NCBI GenBank assembly: GCA_023410905.1
Contig: JAEYPL010000288.1
Location: forward strand, 1-7,300
Source of the DNA: Pseudomonadota bacterium
GTDB lineage: Bacteria > Pseudomonadota > Alphaproteobacteria > Rhizobiales > Hyphomicrobiaceae
DNA: 7,300 bases
Direction of reading: 5' to 3'
Positions 1 to 5,965 of this stretch are shown here, piece after piece; position 1 is the first letter of the stretch; every line of letters starts with the position of its first letter. Made by a program: the position numbers and the translations under genes. The notes beneath the pieces are model-generated. The model searched no databases. It was not told the DNA's origin and worked only from the letters and a program-made list of their open reading frames with translations.

Positions 1-86
1 TCCTCGTCCACGGAAAGCCCGTCACCGACGCGCGCCCGAAGGGCGACGACACAAGTTCGACGCTGATCACGGCCGAGGAGCCCTGA
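1..86 (+). CDS. phoU: PhoU, phosphate signalling protein (3' end only)
   Basis: Frame 3 is open from the left edge to a TGA at 84-86 and encodes a 27-residue tail that begins LVHGKPVTD and continues RPKGDD. From memory, this resembles the C-terminal end of alphaproteobacterial PhoU, where a V-H-G or V-T-G motif is followed by RPK-D. PhoU is a cytoplasmic helical-bundle protein that links the PstSCAB phosphate transporter to the PhoR kinase and keeps PhoB unphosphorylated when phosphate is plentiful. The assignment is strengthened by phoB lying 174 bases downstream on the same strand, the usual alphaproteobacterial order pst-phoU-phoB. Only the tail is visible, so the helical repeats and metal-binding residues cannot be checked. 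Identity is therefore an inference from a short stretch plus context. Confidence 0.62.
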   Translation, partial: LVHGKPVTDARPKGDDTSSTLITAEEP

Positions 87-243
87 CCGCGAGCAGAGAT
101 GCGTGGCGCCGCCGATGGTCGCGATGACGTGGCCGAAGGCAGAGCATCCACGCTGTAAGTTCGGAGAGTGACGTTGCGCATAGCGACATTGAGATCGGCG
201 CGGGGACAGGTAGTCCGAAGTGATTCCGCGTCAGGGCACTCCA

Positions 244-248
244 GGGAG
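244..248 (+). promoter_or_regulatory. Ribosome binding site of phoB
   Basis: GGGAG lies 12 bases before the ATG at 261. It supports that ATG over the in-frame GTG at 168, which would add 31 residues that do not resemble a receiver domain. Confidence 0.5.
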
Positions 249-260
249 AGCCGGGCCCGC

Positions 261-947
261 ATGAGCATCAGGATCCTGGTGGTCGAGGATGACCCCGCCA
301 TCGTCGAGCTGATCACGTACAACCTTGAAGCCGATGGCTTCGACGTGATCGTCGCGGAGACGGGCGAGGAAGCGCAGCTCCTCATCAATGAGGAGAATTT
401 CGACCTCGTGCTTCTAGACTGGATGCTGCCGGGCGTCTCGGGCATCGAGCTTTGCCGGCGTCTTCGCCAGCGCCAGGAGACGATGGCCGTCCCCATCATC
501 ATGCTGACGGCGCGCGGCGAGGAAGGGGACCGCGTGCGCGGTCTCGCGACCGGCGCGGACGACTACATCGTCAAGCCGTTCTCGGTTGCCGAGCTGATTG
601 CGCGCGTCAAGGCCATGCTGCGCCGCGCGGCGCCCGAGCGCATCTCGGACATGATCACGGTCGGTGACGTCGTTCTCGATCGTCTTGCCCATCGCGTGAA
701 GCGCTCGCAGCGCGAGGTCCGTCTCGGGCCGACCGAGTATCGCCTGCTGGAATTCATGATGGAGCGGGCGGGGCGCGTGCTCAGCCGCGAGCAGATCCTC
801 GACGGGGTCTGGGGCCGCCAGGCCGAGCTCGACGAGCGCACGGTCGACGTTCATATCGGGCGCCTGCGCAAGGCCCTCATTCGCGGCAAGGAAGCGGAAG
901 TCATTCGCACGGTCCGCGGCGCCGGCTACGTTATCGAGCCGGCCTGA
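261..947 (+). CDS. phoB: Phosphate regulon response regulator PhoB (OmpR family)
   Basis: The 228-residue product is a two-domain response regulator. Residues 1-120 form a receiver domain: acidic pocket E9-D10-D11, phosphoacceptor D53 in LLDWMLPG, T83 in MLTARGEE, and K105 in IVKPFS. These fall at the same numbers as E. coli PhoB D53, T83 and K105. Residues about 130-228 are an OmpR/PhoB winged helix, with the recognition helix around RTVDVHIGRLRKAL and the wing at VIRTVRGAGYV. In this family the PhoR kinase phosphorylates the aspartate when phosphate is scarce, and the dimer then binds pho boxes to activate phosphate uptake and scavenging genes. The start at 261 was chosen because it gives the canonical N-terminus SIRILVVED. 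The phoU tail upstream fits. The 174-base gap could hold its own promoter, but I saw no clear pho box. The stop codon lies in a 10-base tandem duplication (941-960). Confidence 0.96.
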   Translation: MSIRILVVEDDPAIVELITYNLEADGFDVIVAETGEEAQLLINEENFDLVLLDWMLPGVSGIELCRRLRQRQETMAVPIIMLTARGEEGDRVRGLATGADDYIVKPFSVAELIARVKAMLRRAAPERISDMITVGDVVLDRLAHRVKRSQREVRLGPTEYRLLEFMMERAGRVLSREQILDGVWGRQAELDERTVDVHIGRLRKALIRGKEAEVIRTVRGAGYVIEPA

Positions 948-1056
948 GATGGCCTGAGACATCCGGGCGGCGCTGCTTCTCTCGGCGGCCTGCCGGTGCT
1001 AAGGGGTCGTGACCGCGCATCCGCGTGGCCCGACAGCTCTCGCGACCGGCCTCATC

Positions 1057-2232
1057 ATGACCATCGACTTCAAGGATCCCCTGGCGCTTGCCCAGGCGCT
1101 CATTCGCTGCCCTTCCGTGACGCCTGAAGAGGGTGGCGCGCTGACGCTCCTCGAAGCCGCGCTGAAGCCCGCGGGCTTCGACTGCAAGCGGCTGGTGATG
1201 ACGACGCCCGGCACGCCCGACGTCGACAATCTTTATGCGCGTCTCGGGCGCAAGCAGCCGAACCTCTGCTTTGCCGGTCATACGGACGTCGTGCCGGTCG
1301 GTGATGCGGCGAAGTGGACGCATCCGCCGTTCGGTGCCGAGATTCATGACGGGGTGCTCTATGGCCGCGGCGCCGTCGATATGAAGGGCGCGATCGCCGC
1401 GTTCGTTGCCGCAAGTCTGCGGCTCGTCGATCGCCACGGCGGCGAGCTGCCGGGCGCCATCAGCTTCCTCATTACGGGCGACGAGGAAGGTCCCTCCATC
1501 AACGGTACCATGAAGGTGCTGGACTGGATGCGCGAGAACGGCGAGGTCATGGACGCCTGCATCGTGGGCGAGCCCTCGAATCCCAAGACGCTCGGCGAGG
1601 AAATCAAGATTGGCCGGCGCGGCTCGCTCAATGCCGAGTTGGTTGTTGCCGGCAAGCAGGGCCATGCGGCCTATCCCGCGCTCGCGGAAAATCCCGTGCC
1701 CAAGATCGCGCGCCTGATCGACCGGCTGTCCTCGACGCCGCTCGATCAGGGCAACGACGACTTCGAGCCGTCGAGCCTGCAGGTGACCGTGCTCAATGTG
1801 CCGAACACAGCGACGAACGTCATCCCGAACGAGGCACGCGCCAAGTTCAACATCCGCTATAACAATCTCTGGACGCGGCCCAAGGCCGAGGCCTGGGTGC
1901 GCGAGCAGTGCGCCGCTGCCGCGGCCGAGGTTGCCGCGCGCTGGGAGGTGAGCTTCTCGGGGACGGGCGATGTGTTCCTGACCAAGCCCGGCCCGCTCGT
2001 CGAAACGCTGCGTGGAGCCGTCGCCGAGGCCACGGGACGAACCCCCGCCCTCACGACCAATGGCGGCACGTCGGACGCCCGCTTCATCCAGGCCTATTGT
2101 CCGGTGGTCGAGTTCGGACTGACGAATGCGCTCGCCCATCACGTTGACGAGCGGGTGGCTGTTGCCGACCTGCAGGCGCTGACCGGCGTATACGAGCGCT
2201 TCATCGAGCGCTATTTTGCCGTGAGGGTGTGA
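1057..2232 (+). CDS. dapE: Succinyl-diaminopimelate desuccinylase DapE
   Basis: The 391-residue product is an M20-family dinuclear zinc hydrolase that cleaves N-succinyl-LL-2,6-diaminopimelate to LL-diaminopimelate and succinate in the cytoplasm, on the route to lysine and peptidoglycan cross-links. Visible active-site motifs are GHTDVVPVGD (metal ligand H75), GRGAVDMKG (bridging D108), TGDEEG (general base E143 and metal ligand E144), VGEPSNP (metal ligand E172), NGGTSDARF, and AHHVDERV near the end (metal ligand H361 by alignment with E. coli H349). The lid/dimerisation insert sits between, around GHAAYP through FNIRYNN. The start at ATG 1057 gives the family N-terminus with ALIRCPSVTPEEGGAL. 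It has no good Shine-Dalgarno sequence. The GTG at 1009 would add 16 residues, but its AAGGGG (1001-1006) is only 2 bases away, so the start is uncertain. It lies 109 bases after phoB on the same strand and could be read from it, though the functions are unrelated. Confidence 0.96.
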   Translation: MTIDFKDPLALAQALIRCPSVTPEEGGALTLLEAALKPAGFDCKRLVMTTPGTPDVDNLYARLGRKQPNLCFAGHTDVVPVGDAAKWTHPPFGAEIHDGVLYGRGAVDMKGAIAAFVAASLRLVDRHGGELPGAISFLITGDEEGPSINGTMKVLDWMRENGEVMDACIVGEPSNPKTLGEEIKIGRRGSLNAELVVAGKQGHAAYPALAENPVPKIARLIDRLSSTPLDQGNDDFEPSSLQVTVLNVPNTATNVIPNEARAKFNIRYNNLWTRPKAEAWVREQCAAAAAEVAARWEVSFSGTGDVFLTKPGPLVETLRGAVAEATGRTPALTTNGGTSDARFIQAYCPVVEFGLTNALAHHVDERVAVADLQALTGVYERFIERYFAVRV

Positions 2233-2279
2233 CGGAAGGTGCACGCCGCTGCCTTGATCCTGCCGCGAGGCGGTCGTCT

Positions 2280-2291
2280 CAATCTAGATTG
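2280..2291. promoter_or_regulatory. Perfect 12-base palindrome CAATCTAGATTG upstream of eipB
   Basis: This fully self-complementary 12-mer lies in the 201-base gap between dapE and eipB, 142 bases before the eipB start. It has no loop and no T run, so it looks more like a protein-binding site (dimeric regulator) than a terminator. The centre is CTAG, a rare tetranucleotide in this window (five seen). No regulator can be named. I found no convincing -35/-10 pair around it. Confidence 0.35.
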
Positions 2292-2421
2292 GCGGGGCAG
2301 ATTCCTCCGACAAAGCTCTGTGCTCACGACGTTTTGCTTATGCGAGCGCACGAGCCGTGCAACAGTTGGGCGGTGCACACCGTTTATTCCTGGAACGCGT
2401 GGTGACGGTAGTGTGGAACCT

Positions 2422-2426
2422 GGAGG
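2422..2426 (+). promoter_or_regulatory. Ribosome binding site of eipB
   Basis: GGAGG ends 7 bases before the ATG at 2434, near-ideal spacing. It decides the start: the open frame continues upstream to a GTG at 2239, but that extension has no such site and would bury the signal peptide. Confidence 0.75.
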
Positions 2427-2433
2427 CCGGAGA

Positions 2434-3321
2434 ATGCCTGAGGCCCTGACAAGGCGCCTGTTACAATGGCTGCCGATCGCAGCCGGCGCTGTCATGCTCG
2501 CCGGCGGGTTGGCGCACCGGGCCGAGGCCTCCGAGACGGACGTGATGCTCGCCCCGCATCGTGCCGTCTACGACATCACGCTGCACCGCGCGCAGGGCGG
2601 CTCGGGTATCGCCGACATGTCCGGCCGGATGGTCTACGAGATCACGGGCAATTCGTGCATCGGCTATTCGCAGAACATGCGCTTCGTCACCAATGTCGTG
2701 AACCAGGAAGGCGTGACCAGTCTCACCGACCTACGCACGACGAGCTGGGAGGATGCGGCCTCGAGTGCTTTCCGCTTCAATTCGAGCCAGTACAAGGATC
2801 GAAAGCTCACCGAGACGACGGTCGGCGATGCGTCGCGCGCTACCGGCACGGGGCGGCTGAAGGTTGCGCTCTCGCGGCCGGCGAAGAAGCAGCTCGATCT
2901 GGCACCGCAGGCGATGTTCCCGATCCAGCATTCGCGCGAACTCATCGTGCGGGCGCGGCGCGGCGAGCAACTCTTCACGGCCGACCTCTACGACGGCTCG
3001 GAGAAAGGCGACAAGGTCTACACGACGGTGTCGTTCCTCGGGAAAGGTCGGGCCCCCGGCGATGTCGAGGGCCTCGAGGAAGTCGAGTCGGCAAAGCCGC
3101 TGCTGACGGTGCCGGCGTGGCCGATCTCGATCAGCTACTACGAGCCCGAGACGAACCGCCAGGATGCGGTACCGACGTACGAGCTTTCATTTCTCTATTA
3201 CGCGAACGGCGTCTCCCGGCGCCTTCTGATCGACTACGGCTCCTTTGCCGTGAAGGGCGTGCTCAAGGAGATTTCCTTCCTCGATCCCGGCAAATGCGAG
3301 GAAGGCGCCAAGGCGCGCTGA
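2434..3321 (+). CDS. eipB: Periplasmic cell-envelope integrity protein EipB (DUF1849)
   Basis: The 295-residue product opens with a classical Sec signal: basic MPEALTRR, a hydrophobic stretch about residues 12-26, and a likely signal-peptidase site after AEA near residue 32. The mature part starts with the family pattern LAPHRAVYDITL, then GRMVYEITGNSCIGYSQNMRFVT, SDLRT-like SLTDLRTTSWE, and FRFNSSQY. It ends in YGSFAVKGVLKEISFL-DPGKC. The only two cysteines, C75 and C288, match the conserved disulfide pair described for Brucella EipB (C69-C278), which closes a beta-spiral fold in the periplasm. In Brucella this protein supports envelope integrity and resistance to cell-wall stress; its molecular activity is not settled. 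The length is close to the 280 residues of the Brucella protein. A strong ribosome site at 2422-2426 fixes the start. It has its own 201-base upstream region and converges on the next gene. Confidence 0.92.
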   Translation: MPEALTRRLLQWLPIAAGAVMLAGGLAHRAEASETDVMLAPHRAVYDITLHRAQGGSGIADMSGRMVYEITGNSCIGYSQNMRFVTNVVNQEGVTSLTDLRTTSWEDAASSAFRFNSSQYKDRKLTETTVGDASRATGTGRLKVALSRPAKKQLDLAPQAMFPIQHSRELIVRARRGEQLFTADLYDGSEKGDKVYTTVSFLGKGRAPGDVEGLEEVESAKPLLTVPAWPISISYYEPETNRQDAVPTYELSFLYYANGVSRRLLIDYGSFAVKGVLKEISFLDPGKCEEGAKAR

Positions 3322-3335
3322 GCGCGTTGGCCGCC
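3304..3335. terminator. Hairpin between convergent genes, eipB stop codon in its loop
   Basis: CGCGC (3314-3318) pairs with GCGCG (3322-3326) around a TGA loop that is the eipB stop codon. CCAA (3308-3311) pairs with TTGG (3327-3330), and GGCG (3304-3307) with CGCC (3332-3335), leaving bulges GG (3312-3313) and C (3331). That is 13 pairs, almost all G-C. It sits between two genes that end 38 bases apart head-on, where a shared bidirectional terminator is expected. There is no U tract on either strand, so termination by this hairpin is inference. Confidence 0.4.
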
Positions 3336-3359
3336 GATGGTCGATGGTCCGCCGAGCAT

Positions 3360-4430
3360 TCAGCGCAGGTGCGGCGCCACCATGAGACCGCCCTTCGTCC
3401 ACAGCTCGTTGACGCGCCGTTCGAGCTTGAACGGGGAGCGCTGGCCGAGGTTACGCTCGTAAATCTCCCCGTAATTCCCGACCGCTTTCACGACCTGGTA
3501 CACCCAGTCGCGGCGCAGGCCGAGGGGCTTGCCGATATCGCCCTCCACACCGAGCAGGCGCCGCACGTCGAGTTGAGCTGATGCCTTCAGGCTTTCGACA
3601 CGCGCGGATGTAATGCCGAGCTGCTCGGCAGTGATGGCTGCGTTGATCGTCCAGCGCACGACGTCGTACCACGCGGGATCGCCGCGGGGCACGGCCGGTC
3701 CGAGCATGGTGATGGCCAGTGCCTCGGGCAAAATGTGATGCTCGCCCGCGCCGGCGAGTTTACCTCTGAGATCGGCGAGCATGGCGGCGTCGGCGCTGAG
3801 CGCCTGGCATCGGCCGCTCGTGTACGCCTGCACCATCTCGTCCCACTTCTCGACGACGACGGCCTCGTGCTTGATACCGTGCGACTTGAAGAAGCTCGCG
3901 ATGGCCTCGATCGTCTCCGGATTGTTGCCGACGCAGATGCTGGCGCCGGAGAGCTCACGCGCGCTCGTGACGCCTTGTGCGCGCTTCACGAGCAGGCGCG
4001 TTGCATCGTGATAGACGACGCCGGGAAAGCGGATGCCGAGGCCGGTCTCGCGCGTGAGGCTGATGGCCGTCCCCGTGGCGAGAATATCGACCTCGCCTGA
4101 GAGCAATGCCGTCGCAGCCACCGAAGGCGCGATCATGAGCGGCTTCACGGCATCGGCCTTGCCGAGCACGCCGGCAGCCAGCGCGCGGCAGAAGTCCACG
4201 TCGAAGCCCGACCATTGCCCGCGCGCATCCACCGTGGAGAAACCGGGGGACGTGCGCGTGAAACCACAGATGACATGGCCGCGCGCGAGAATGCGCTCGA
4301 TGGTCGTCCGCTTTACCGAGGGGGGCGTCTGTGCGCGCGCAGCCGATACCGCAAGCGAACAGAGCGCGAGAAACGTCAGGATGAAGGCTGGCACGCGAGC
4401 GCGCGCGAGATCGGCAAGTCTAGGCATCAT
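3360..4430 (-). CDS. Amino-acid ABC transporter substrate-binding protein (AapJ-like, SBP_bac_3)
   Basis: The 356-residue product begins with a signal peptide: basic start MMPRLADLARAR, hydrophobic core about 13-30, and likely cleavage at ARA-Q near residue 33. The mature protein follows the AapJ/general L-amino-acid binding pattern: RGHVICGF, GFSTVDARGQWSGFDVDFCRALAAGVLG, SGEVDILATGT, LTRETGLG, SGASICVG, WDEMVQAYTSGRCQALSAD, LGPAVPRGDPAWYDVVRWT, NYGEIYERNLGQRSP, LWTKGGLMVAP. Four cysteines (55, 81, 166, 208) fall where AapJ relatives usually have them. Such proteins capture polar L-amino acids in the periplasm and deliver them to inner-membrane permeases. No permease or ATPase gene lies beside it, so it is an orphan binding protein here. 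Some ligand-pocket stretches differ from AapJ as I recall it (APSVAATALL for the usual AKERF-like segment), so its ligand may differ. AAGGAG on the coding strand (4449-4444) is 13 bases before the first ATG; the second ATG at 4427 is also possible. Confidence 0.9.
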   Translation of the reverse strand: MMPRLADLARARVPAFILTFLALCSLAVSAARAQTPPSVKRTTIERILARGHVICGFTRTSPGFSTVDARGQWSGFDVDFCRALAAGVLGKADAVKPLMIAPSVAATALLSGEVDILATGTAISLTRETGLGIRFPGVVYHDATRLLVKRAQGVTSARELSGASICVGNNPETIEAIASFFKSHGIKHEAVVVEKWDEMVQAYTSGRCQALSADAAMLADLRGKLAGAGEHHILPEALAITMLGPAVPRGDPAWYDVVRWTINAAITAEQLGITSARVESLKASAQLDVRRLLGVEGDIGKPLGLRRDWVYQVVKAVGNYGEIYERNLGQRSPFKLERRVNELWTKGGLMVAPHLR

Positions 4431-4739
4431 TCTGTGACGGCGGCTCCTTTTTCACCCGGCGTGCGAGACGCCCGCGATCGCGGTGCGCACGTGATGAACG
4501 GTGCCTTCTCCAGTTGGGGTGTGCAGGATGTCCCTGCTTGCCCGGTGATCATGTGCACGGTCGCGCCGCCTTCGCCTTTTCTATCTGCAAACAAGGTATC
4601 CGAAGCGAGGTCTGCCAAGGTTCTAAGGAACGCGCATTGTGCCGGTTCGTTCTCGCGCGAGCTGTTTTCGCGGTCAAGGCTTGAGCTCGGTCGGCGGATA
4701 AGACGGAGCGGTGATGATCCGCGCACGGCCGGTCGAATT
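4431..4739. other. 309-base stretch with no supported gene
   Basis: This lies between the end of mce and the start of the binding-protein gene, both on the minus strand. Open frames cross it on both strands, but their translations have no recognisable family pattern and no ribosome sites. It should contain the mce 3' end and the promoter and leader of the binding-protein gene; I could not fix a good -35/-10 pair. Visible structures are the palindromes CTCGCGCGAG (4652-4661) and CCGCGATCGCGG (4472-4483), and the AAGGAG ribosome site at 4444-4449 (minus strand). Confidence 0.55.
4472..4483. repeat. Perfect 12-base palindrome CCGCGATCGCGG
   Basis: This self-complementary 12-mer lies 42 bases upstream of the binding-protein start, inside its probable leader or promoter. 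Flanking GTGCG (4461-4465) and CGCAC (4486-4490) could extend the pairing. It could be an operator or a leader hairpin. It is made of CG and GATC, which recur by chance in GC-rich DNA, so its significance is uncertain. Confidence 0.3.
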
Positions 4740-5144
4740 TCAGGCTTGCTCGAGCTCGACGAGCGTGCCGCAGAAATCCTTCGGATGCAGAAACAGCACG
4801 GGTTTGCCATGGGCGCCGATTTTTGGCTCGCCATTGCCGAGGACGCGCGCGCCCTGTGCCTTCAGGCGATCGCGCGCGGCGATGATGTCGTCGACCTCGT
4901 AGCAGATGTGATGAATGCCGCCGTCGGCATTGCGCTCGAGGAATTTTGCGATCGGCGAGTTCGCGTCGAGCGGCTCCAGTAATTCGATCTTGGTGTTCGG
5001 CAGGACGACGAATACCGTCGATACACCGTGCTCGGGTTGCGCAACTTTCTCCGAGACCTCGCCGCCGAGCGTGTCGCGATAGACCGCGACGGCAGCCGCC
5101 ATATCTTTGACTGCAATGGCTACATGATTGAGCCGTCCGATCAT
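4740..5144 (-). CDS. mce: Methylmalonyl-CoA epimerase (VOC family)
   Basis: The 134-residue cytoplasmic enzyme interconverts the 2R and 2S epimers of methylmalonyl-CoA. This joins propionyl-CoA carboxylase to methylmalonyl-CoA mutase, so propionyl-CoA from odd-chain fats or branched amino acids reaches succinyl-CoA. In many alphaproteobacteria it also serves the ethylmalonyl-CoA pathway. The product consists of two beta-alpha-beta-beta-beta VOC modules. Module one carries NHVAIAVKD with metal ligand H7 and KIELLEPL around E54. Module two carries GIHHICYEVDD with the H78/H79 pair and ends in LVELEQA with ligand E130. The stretch KIGAHGKPVLFLHPKD is nearly the same as in human MCEE, as I recall that sequence. 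The length is typical of the short bacterial form. An AGGAG site 6 bases upstream supports the start. The carboxylase and mutase genes are not in the window. The gene diverges from the methyltransferase across 130 bases rich in inverted repeats. Confidence 0.96.
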   Translation of the reverse strand: MIGRLNHVAIAVKDMAAAVAVYRDTLGGEVSEKVAQPEHGVSTVFVVLPNTKIELLEPLDANSPIAKFLERNADGGIHHICYEVDDIIAARDRLKAQGARVLGNGEPKIGAHGKPVLFLHPKDFCGTLVELEQA

Positions 5145-5150
5145 CTCGCT

Positions 5151-5155
5151 CTCCT
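5151..5155 (-). promoter_or_regulatory. Ribosome binding site of mce
   Basis: On the minus strand AGGAG ends 6 bases before the ATG at 5144, inside the longer purine run AGAGGAGAG. It confirms the annotated start of mce. Confidence 0.75.
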
Positions 5156-5193
5156 CTGTTGGCCGCCCTCTTCGGGGATCGGGCGATCGCCGT

Positions 5194-5216
5194 CAAGCTG
5201 CGACGGCCGCAGCTTG
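5194..5216. promoter_or_regulatory. Inverted repeat CAAGCTGC-N7-GCAGCTTG, possible operator
   Basis: This perfect 8-base inverted repeat with a 7-base spacer sits in the middle of the 130-base divergent region between mce and the methyltransferase. Two more symmetric elements flank it: GGCGATCGCC (5182-5191) and CATGGC-N8-GCCATG (5221-5240). On the minus strand, TTGACG (5196-5191), a -35-like hexamer for mce, overlaps the repeat's arm; the matching -10 position (GAAGAG, 5173-5168) is poor. The arrangement fits a dimeric repressor or activator site serving one or both genes, but no regulator can be named. Confidence 0.42.
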
Positions 5217-5274
5217 GCGACATGGCGGCACTCTGCCATGCTGTCGGCCCAGAAACGGAGATTAAATTTTCTTC

Positions 5275-5866
5275 ATGCGCTTGACGGATGTCTACGGCCA
5301 GCACGCACCTCGCCTCGCGGCACAGTACGAAAGTATAACCTTCGAGGAGACGCACCGGGACGTCCTGCATCTCATTCCCGTGGAGCCGTGCCGCGTGCTG
5401 GACATCGGTGCGGGTTCCGGCCGGGATGCGGCAGCGCTGGCGGCGCGCGGGCACACCGTGTTTGCGGCCGAGCCGACGGCTGAGATGGGGCCAGCGCATT
5501 CACGCGGGCAGCGACATAACGTGGCTCGACGACGGTCTGCCTGAGCTGGCGGTCATCAGGCGCCGGGCCGAGACATTCGACCTGATCATGCTGACTGCTG
5601 TGTGGATGCATCTCGATGGGGATGAGCGCGCCCGCGCCATGGGGCATCTCCCCGATCTGCTGGCGCGCGGCGGCCGGATCATCATGTCCCTGCGACATGG
5701 CCCGGTGCCGGAAGGCCGCCTGTTGTTCGCGGTGACCGCGGCCGAGACCGCGGAGCTTGCCGCGTCGGTCGGCCTGGGCCTCGTTCATTCGAGTGAACGC
5801 GAGGATATGCTCGGTCGCGACGAGATCAACTGGAGCTTCCTGGCGTTTCAGCGCAACTCTGGCTGA
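5275..5866 (+). pseudogene. Class I SAM-dependent methyltransferase, frameshifted
   Basis: Two reading frames together make one methyltransferase. The first (5275 to about 5487) gives MRLTDVYGQHAPRLAAQYE and the AdoMet-binding glycine loop VLDIGAGSGRDAA with AAEPTAEM. The second frame continues from about 5489 to the TGA at 5864-5866 with GQRIHAGSDITWLDD, FDLIMLTAVWMHLD, GGRIIMSLRHGP, and a C-terminal strand WSFLAFQ. The break is at or next to GGGG (5487-5490). Skipping one G would restore a 196-residue protein, about family size. Both halves keep high G/C at third positions, so the damage is recent, a sequencing error, or a recoding site. Left alone, the first frame ends after 89 residues, without the catalytic half. 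GGAG (5257-5260) is 14 bases before the ATG. The methyl acceptor is unknown, and the neighbours (mce divergent, a membrane protein downstream) give no hint. Confidence 0.78.
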
Positions 5867-5894
5867 GCGTCTGTGCGTTGTGCCCGCCGCTCGA

Positions 5895-5923
5895 CGGACA
5901 CATGCGGCCATATGCGCTAACAT
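5895..5923 (+). promoter_or_regulatory. Possible promoter of the downstream membrane-protein gene
   Basis: CGGACA (5895-5900) and TAACAT (5918-5923) are separated by 17 bases; each matches four of six positions of the sigma-70 consensus. Transcription would start near 5930 and give a leader of about 100 bases containing the palindrome at 5980-5991. The match is only moderate. Confidence 0.3.
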
Positions 5924-5965
5924 CCTGCGATTCGGTGCGTCTTCGTGTGCTGCGTAGGTTCCGTT

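Noticed and set aside
152..169. Pho box upstream of phoB (CTGTAAG TTCG ...)
   Set aside because: Only the first half resembles a pho box; the second half does not repeat it. Autoregulation is plausible but is not shown by the sequence.
168..260. N-terminal extension of PhoB from GTG 168
   Set aside because: The extra 31 residues have no family resemblance, and the ATG at 261 has both a ribosome site and the canonical receiver N-terminus.
931..2244. 437-residue open frame on the minus strand opposite dapE
   Set aside because: It mirrors dapE exactly. Its translation has no domain pattern; it is a typical antisense frame of GC-rich codons.
3330..3349. Short repeat of GATGGTC after eipB, similar to a sequence near 108-120
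   Set aside because: The shared stretch is only about 13 bases of GC-rich sequence and has no other copies; not enough for a repeat family.
2466..3581. 371-residue plus-strand frame overlapping eipB and running into the convergent gene
   Set aside because: It is the +1 shadow of eipB, rich in R, A and G with no fold signature. eipB has the signal peptide, disulfide cysteines and ribosome site.
4549..5499. 316-residue minus-strand frame across mce
   Set aside because: This is a shadow of mce in another frame; the mce product is unmistakable.
222..5933. GANTC sites upstream of genes (222-226, 2300-2304, 5929-5933) as CcrM/GcrA control points
   Set aside because: GANTC also occurs inside genes here (for example GAGTC near 3083 and GAATC near 6526), so the upstream positions are not distinctive.
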